DNA from: Thermococcus alcaliphilus
GTDB lineage: Archaea > Methanobacteriota_B > Thermococci > Thermococcales > Thermococcaceae
NCBI RefSeq assembly: GCF_024054535.1
Contig: NZ_JAMXLV010000022.1
Coordinates: forward strand, 1-64,000
Reading direction: 5' to 3'
Length of the DNA: 64,000 bases
A program made the position numbers and the translations under genes. Below the pieces are notes generated by a model that worked only from the letters and a program-made list of their open reading frames with translations, was not told where the DNA came from and did not search any database. Positions 59,654 through 64,000 of the stretch are shown here, one piece after another. Each line of letters opens with the position of its first letter. The stretch's first letter is position 1.

Positions 59654-60712
59654 TCAAATTTTCCCATTTAAATTCCCAAATAACATCCGGAGATATCCAT
59701 AGATGTGGAGGAAAAGATAAAAGAGAGCCCAGAACCACAGAAATACTGGAAAGAGAAGAGCATTTAGAAGAGAACCCCCCTCAACAACCGTAGGGATAAG
59801 AAGGGTAAGCACCTCATAACTCAAGAACAGCAAGAGCAAATCAAAGTTTCCCGTTAAGAGCAGTAAAACCGGAACTAGTATATCAAGAAGGGCAACAAAG
59901 TCGCCCAAGAGAAGGAAGAAGATCTCCTTTTCTAATCCTCCTCCTAGATGCTTCAAATCGCCCAAAAACCACCTCTTTCTCTGCCTCCAAAGTTCTGGAA
60001 GTGTTTTCGGCATTCTCGTGTAGACCCTTGCCTTCGGGGCATAGAGAACCTTTCCAAGTTTTTTGAGTTCTTTTGTTGTTGCGTAGTCCTCAACCTCACT
60101 CTCTATAAATCCCCCAATCTGCTTTAAAGCTTCTCTTCTGAAGGCTGAGAGGGGACCGGGGGCAACACTTAAGTCTTCGAGTTCCTTAGCCCGTCTAAAC
60201 ATGGCAATTCTAAGGTGTTCAACGTCTTGAGCCCTCTCTAAAAAAGACTCTCCCAAAACCCTCACTTGACCACCTACCCCGACAACCTCTGGAGAGTAAA
60301 ACCTCTCCACTAGAGATTTCAAAGCGTTTGGGGATAAAATAGAGTCCGCATCGGTGGTAACTATTATCTCCCCCTTTGCCTTCGAGAGTCCGAAGTTAAG
60401 AGCTCTTGCTTTCCCCTCATGGGTCTTCTTAAAAACCCTCACCCTCGGGTCTTTCAGGGAGGTAGCCTTCTCAAACGTATTATCCTCGCTACCATCATCA
60501 ATTACAATAACCTCAAAATCCGGATAATCTTGGGAGAGGGCTGATTTTATAGACTCAGCAATGGTCTCCCCTTCATTATAAGCGGGGATCAATATGCTCA
60601 CAAAAGGAACCCATCTTCGAGTTTTGTATGGCTCTAGAAGACTAAGGAGATAATTGATGAAAAAATATCCATCCCAAAGAAGGACTATAGCTAGGAGTAT
60701 CTCAAGCAACAT
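59654..60712 (-). CDS. Processive family 2 glycosyltransferase, membrane-bound
   Basis: 352 aa. One N-terminal membrane helix (LEILLAIVLLWDGYFFINYLL) precedes the GT-A domain: SILIPAYNEGETIAESI, VIVIDDGSEDNTFEKA, IIVTTDADSILSPNA (DxD), EVEDYATTKEL (ED base) and the QxxRW-type motif RQRKRWFLGD. Three to four further helices follow. The QxxRW motif marks processive, cellulose- or hyaluronan-synthase-like enzymes, so a surface polysaccharide is the likely product. No accessory biosynthesis genes lie next to it. Confidence 0.85.
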   Translation of the reverse strand: MLLEILLAIVLLWDGYFFINYLLSLLEPYKTRRWVPFVSILIPAYNEGETIAESIKSALSQDYPDFEVIVIDDGSEDNTFEKATSLKDPRVRVFKKTHEGKARALNFGLSKAKGEIIVTTDADSILSPNALKSLVERFYSPEVVGVGGQVRVLGESFLERAQDVEHLRIAMFRRAKELEDLSVAPGPLSAFRREALKQIGGFIESEVEDYATTKELKKLGKVLYAPKARVYTRMPKTLPELWRQRKRWFLGDLKHLGGGLEKEIFFLLLGDFVALLDILVPVLLLLTGNFDLLLLFLSYEVLTLLIPTVVEGGSLLNALLFPVFLWFWALFYLFLHIYGYLRMLFGNLNGKI

Positions 60713-60810
60713 GATCTAAACTCCACATTCTGACTTTTAACTTTTTCAATGCCCAAAGTTGAGTAGAAAGCCATAAAAGCATCTCCCCAAAAATAGAAAC
60801 CGGTGATAAG

Positions 60811-61107
60811 ATGATCATCTCAAAACCGTGCACAACCATGAAAGGAGTAATAGTTCAGCCCTATTCGTGGGATAAAGAGGTTACCGTTGATTTAAAAAAG
60901 ACTGCAGAGTGTCTGAAAGGGAGAGGTTACCAAGTGAAAAGCGTTATCCCCAAAATGATGGCGATAGCAGTAATAGACGGCTACGAAACGAGCATATATC
61001 CCAGTGGAAAAGTAATAGTAAAAGAACTCACAGACATCGAGATGGGGAAGGAAATAGCAAAAAAGATAATAGAATGTGCAGGGTTGTCAGAGCTTCTTGA
61101 AGATTAA
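60811..61107 (+). CDS. Small protein of unknown function with TBP-repeat-like pattern
   Basis: 98 aa. The start ATG 60811 follows GGTGATAAG. I do not recognise a family. The stretch [20 protein letters not shown] then [17 protein letters not shown] follows the same beta-turn-beta-helix pattern as half a TBP repeat ([13 protein letters not shown], then a helix), so a single TBP-like or related DNA/RNA-binding fold is possible. Three cysteines are present. Its stop overlaps the lonB stop by 4 bp (convergent). Confidence 0.65.
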   Translation: MIISKPCTTMKGVIVQPYSWDKEVTVDLKKTAECLKGRGYQVKSVIPKMMAIAVIDGYETSIYPSGKVIVKELTDIEMGKEIAKKIIECAGLSELLED

Positions 61108-64000
61108 GCGAGGGGCAATGCTCCCTTAATTCTTCTTATCAGGTCATCTTTCTTTTCTGAGTCCTCAAGGGCTATCTGGAGCACTTCATCAATTGTCTCA
61201 ACAGGGATTATTTCGATCTTTTCAGCTTTGTCTGGACTTAAGAAGACATCCTTCTCGTTTGCCTTTGGAATTATAACCTGCTTTATTCCCGCTTCAATTG
61301 CCGCCTCTATTTTTGGCGTAACCCCACCAACGGGCAAAACTTCTCCCCTAACACTTAGCGAACCGGTCATAGCAACGCTCTGCTTTACGGGAACTTCTTC
61401 AAGGGCTGAAATAACTGCCGTTGCAACGCTTATGCTTGCGCTGTCACCTTCAACACCCTCATAGGTTTGGAGGAACTGAACGTGGATATCATATCTGCTA
61501 ATGTCCTCTCCCTTGTAACGCTTTATTATAGCTGAAACGTTTTGGACTGCTTCCTTCGCTATTTCTCCAAGCTTACCAGTTACAATTATCTTACCTTCCT
61601 CTTTGCTTGCCGCTGGAGCGACTACGGCTTCAATGGGCAACACAATACCGCTCTGCTCTCCTATCACTGCAAGGCCATTCACCCTTCCTATTTCCCCTCC
61701 CTCGCTCTTGATAACTTGATATTCCTTCTTTCTCTCTATGTACCAATCTGCCAACTGCTTTTCAAGGGGCTTGGCGAGTTGTAATGCCTTTAGTACGTGT
61801 TCTCTAGTAACGTACTTAGCACCTTCTCTAACAGCTATATCACCAGCGGCTCTTATTATGCCTCCAAGGTCTCTAAGTCTCAAGGTAAGATGACCCTTTC
61901 TGCCTGCTCTCTTTTGGGCTTCTCTAACTATCTCTTCAACGGCATCCTTGGTAAAGTGAGGGATCTTGCCATCCTTAACAACCTCTTGGGCAACAAAACG
62001 TACGAGCTTTCTTCTGTTTTCAAGTGTATCGGGCATTGTGGTCCTCATATAAACTTCATAACCATACCCTCTTATTCTAGAACGCAAAGCAGGATGCATC
62101 TTATCAACTGTATCTAGGTTTCCTGCAGCAACCAAAATGAAATCACATGGCACTGGCTCTGTTCTCACCATGGCACCACTCGAAAGTTCGCTCTGTCCCG
62201 TTATGGGCATTTTCTTCTCCTGCATGGCAGTTAGCAAGCTCTGCTGCATTTTCAAACTAAGAGTAGCTATCTCGTCTATGAAGAGCACACCTTTATGTGC
62301 CCTGTGGATCATTCCGGGCTCAACTCTTTCGTGAGCTGGAGTGCCGAGACCTCCAGAGTTCTTAACAAATAGACCATTGGCAAGTAGATTTCCTGTCTCT
62401 GTAGTTACGTTGTAAGTAACCTCTACTTCCTCCCAGCTTTCGATGAAGTGCTTTCTCTGTCCCCTTTTAATCTTTTCAAAACGCTCCTTAAGCTCTCCAA
62501 ACCTTTCGGCAAGGCTTGATTCTGGGACAGCCGCTAGGTATTTCTCAACTTCTCTAAGGAACTTTTCTCTCTTTGCTGGAGAAAGGCTTATCGGAATGAA
62601 CTCAAGGAAGTTGAGTACATTGTCTACGGACTGGGACAATATAAGCCTCACCTTGTGTTTACCTCTCGCTTCATCCACTCTGACTTTCGCTTTAATCCCA
62701 AAGAAGCCTAGGTACCACACTAGTTCCTCAAAGAATGGGAGCTTCTTTTCAAGCTCATCGGTAAGCTGGGCTATTTCAAGACTTCCATTGAATTTTATGC
62801 CGTCTTTGTAACGAGCAAACCTCGGTACACTACCATCGCCGCTATAGAAACCATCCATGAAGGAGAGGAAGATCGATGGCTTAAGCTTGATCCACCACGG
62901 AAGCTCAAACTTGACTTTGGTCTTATTGCCAGCCGGTGCACCAAGTGCAACAAAGAACCTTATAATTTTTCTGTCCCATGTTCTAAAAAGAATGCTCTTC
63001 CCTCTGCTCTCGCGGTTCTCTTTAATCTCGTAATCGAAATCTCCAAAGAGCTCGCCAAGTGTTTTCACAAAAAGCTCAATGGCTTCCTTTTCGCTTGAAA
63101 CAAAGCTCAGAGTATTGAGGTTTTTATCAATGCTTCCATCGCTAAAGAGAGCACCCAAAATCCTTGCTATCTTTTCGAGTCTGCTGTCTTCACTGTTTAA
63201 TGGAAGTAAGTTGAGCTTTTCAAGCTCCTCTATCATTTTGAGTGAGTTTGGCTTTGCTCCCTGAGTCCACCAGCGAAGTGTACTCTCCTTGATACCAAGC
63301 TCCTTTGCAGCTTTCTTGTAACCATTACCAGTTTTTTCGTGATACTCTTTCCAGCGGAGGTAGGCTTTGAGTTTTTCTTCCTCATTATAGGTTTTAGCAA
63401 CATCAAACTTGTCGAGGACTGTAATGGGTACCCTTATTATTTCGTCATCCTTGGTTATCTCTCCAGCTTCTTTAAGACCTCTTGCCGTGTACACTTTGTG
63501 TTCAGGTGTTAATGCAAGCCAGTAATCCTTTTCAAGGTTTACTATTTTTCTAAGCTTTTGCTTTCCTTCCCTTCTATTGACATAGAGAAGCTTTACAAAT
63601 CCATCCTTTGCGAGTATTTTTACGTCCTCTCCCTGGAGATCCTTATAAACCACCCTAATCTTTCCGTCCATTCCTTCTCCAGAGGGCTCTTTGAGGGCAC
63701 TATCAACGAACTCCCTAAGTTTGAACACTCTTTTCTCTTTGCCTTTTTCAATTACAATGCTTTCTTCGCCGCTAAAACATTGGAACGGGTCATGTCTAAC
63801 GTCTCCAAGCAGAGCTCCAGCATGAGCTCCGGTTGCGTCAACAAATGGGGCTTTTCTTCTTCCACAGTTATCAACTAGGAGCTTCGGCACCAAAGCTTGA
63901 TTTCTAAGCCTCATGTTCGATATTGCCATCAGTGAGACAATGAGCACGAAGACTCCAAAGAGCAAAGTTTGGGCTGAGCGGTCCATAAGAACTGCAAGCA
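61104..64000 (-). CDS. lonB: Archaeal Lon protease (LonB), intein-containing, 5' end outside window
   Basis: Membrane-anchored AAA+ protease. The frame is open to the window edge, so the N-terminal part with Walker A is missing. A membrane segment ([15 protein letters not shown]), the pore region [19 protein letters not shown], Walker [12 protein letters not shown], sensor segments and the protease domain are visible. The catalytic serine is in [13 protein letters not shown] and the lysine in [14 protein letters not shown]. An intein of 474 residues interrupts the ATPase domain between Gln and Ser of DPFQ-SGGLG. The spliced C-terminal exteins restore the usual LonB sequence. It is convergent with a small unknown gene. 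Confidence 0.95.
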   Translation of the reverse strand, partial: LAVLMDRSAQTLLFGVFVLIVSLMAISNMRLRNQALVPKLLVDNCGRRKAPFVDATGAHAGALLGDVRHDPFQCFSGEESIVIEKGKEKRVFKLREFVDSALKEPSGEGMDGKIRVVYKDLQGEDVKILAKDGFVKLLYVNRREGKQKLRKIVNLEKDYWLALTPEHKVYTARGLKEAGEITKDDEIIRVPITVLDKFDVAKTYNEEEKLKAYLRWKEYHEKTGNGYKKAAKELGIKESTLRWWTQGAKPNSLKMIEELEKLNLLPLNSEDSRLEKIARILGALFSDGSIDKNLNTLSFVSSEKEAIELFVKTLGELFGDFDYEIKENRESRGKSILFRTWDRKIIRFFVALGAPAGNKTKVKFELPWWIKLKPSIFLSFMDGFYSGDGSVPRFARYKDGIKFNGSLEIAQLTDELEKKLPFFEELVWYLGFFGIKAKVRVDEARGKHKVRLILSQSVDNVLNFLEFIPISLSPAKREKFLREVEKYLAAVPESSLAERFGELKERFEKIKRGQRKHFIESWEEVEVTYNVTTETGNLLANGLFVKNSGGLGTPAHERVEPGMIHRAHKGVLFIDEIATLSLKMQQSLLTAMQEKKMPITGQSELSSGAMVRTEPVPCDFILVAAGNLDTVDKMHPALRSRIRGYGYEVYMRTTMPDTLENRRKLVRFVAQEVVKDGKIPHFTKDAVEEIVREAQKRAGRKGHLTLRLRDLGGIIRAAGDIAVREGAKYVTREHVLKALQLAKPLEKQLADWYIERKKEYQVIKSEGGEIGRVNGLAVIGEQSGIVLPIEAVVAPAASKEEGKIIVTGKLGEIAKEAVQNVSAIIKRYKGEDISRYDIHVQFLQTYEGVEGDSASISVATAVISALEEVPVKQSVAMTGSLSVRGEVLPVGGVTPKIEAAIEAGIKQVIIPKANEKDVFLSPDKAEKIEIIPVETIDEVLQIALEDSEKKDDLIRRIKGALPLA
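62358..63779 (-). other. LonB intein with LAGLIDADG homing endonuclease
   Basis: 474 codons in frame within lonB. It starts with Cys1 ([13 protein letters not shown]), has the block B TxxH in [10 protein letters not shown], and ends [21 protein letters not shown] before extein Ser+1. The penultimate residue is Lys instead of the usual His. Two dodecapeptide motifs, [11 protein letters not shown] and [12 protein letters not shown], keep the acidic catalytic residues, so the endonuclease may be active. A helix-turn-helix-like stretch ([20 protein letters not shown]) lies between the splicing block and the first motif. The insertion site matches the Lon intein position known in Pyrococcus. Confidence 0.93.

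Overview
The window is a chromosomal segment of a hyperthermophilic euryarchaeon of the order Thermococcales, most likely a Thermococcus close to T. litoralis or T. sibiricus. The evidence is a 16S-tRNA-Ala-23S operon, archaeal informational genes (TBP, RFC large and small subunits, RadB, HerA-Mre11-Rad50-NurA, class I LysRS, archaeosine TGT, EndA), peptide-fermentation enzymes (indolepyruvate oxidoreductase with ADP-forming acyl-CoA synthetase), branched polyamine synthase BpsA, AT-rich box A promoters and GGTGA-type Shine-Dalgarno sites. An all-cysteine ferredoxin closely resembles the T. litoralis protein as I remember it.

Layout. 1-2.9 kb: the end of a transposase, then a sugar-nucleotide gene pair and thymidylate kinase. 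2.85-3.0 kb: two divergent C/D box sRNAs. 3.1-7.1 kb: arylacetyl-CoA synthetase alpha plus iorAB. 7.1-8.6 kb: a solitary IS200/IS605-type tnpB element inserted against the 3' end of a histone-deacetylase-family gene. 9.6-24.9 kb: TBP, an M42 peptidase, two TauE/SafE transporters, a secreted coiled-coil protein with a membrane-tethered winged-helix protein, MetRS, pterin and NAD genes, two ferredoxins, BpsA, diphthine synthase, a decayed malic enzyme, a purine permease and a DtxR-type regulator. 25-29.8 kb: a lone IorB paralogue, a methyltransferase, LysRS, a polyprenol-kinase-like protein, DUF366 and an MDP-1 phosphatase. 29.8-34.9 kb: the rRNA operon on the minus strand, GC-rich against an AT-rich chromosome. 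35-50.6 kb: PRPP synthetase, RadB, FAU-1, MoaA, two DUF835 membrane proteins, a Trm5-like methyltransferase, RFC, an aminoketobutyrate-ligase-type enzyme, EndA, RimI and a cytoplasmic GH13 amylase. 50.7-64 kb: a third-locus C/D sRNA, the herA-mre11-rad50-nurA operon, tgtA, a processive GT2 glycosyltransferase, a small unknown protein and the 3' part of lonB, which carries an intein.

Connections inside the window. Three of four guides in the divergent sRNA pair match one 74-nt stretch of the 23S gene, and the sRNA in front of herA matches another 23S site. The amylase gene carries a Thermococcales glycolytic motif (TATCAC-N5-GTGATT), so it probably belongs to the TrmBL1 regulon. The DtxR-type gene has a TTAGGTTA-like dyad in its own promoter. 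No CRISPR array, prophage or classical defence island is visible. The most interesting content is the sRNA cluster, the decaying malic enzyme, the tnpB element and the unknown membrane and coiled-coil proteins.
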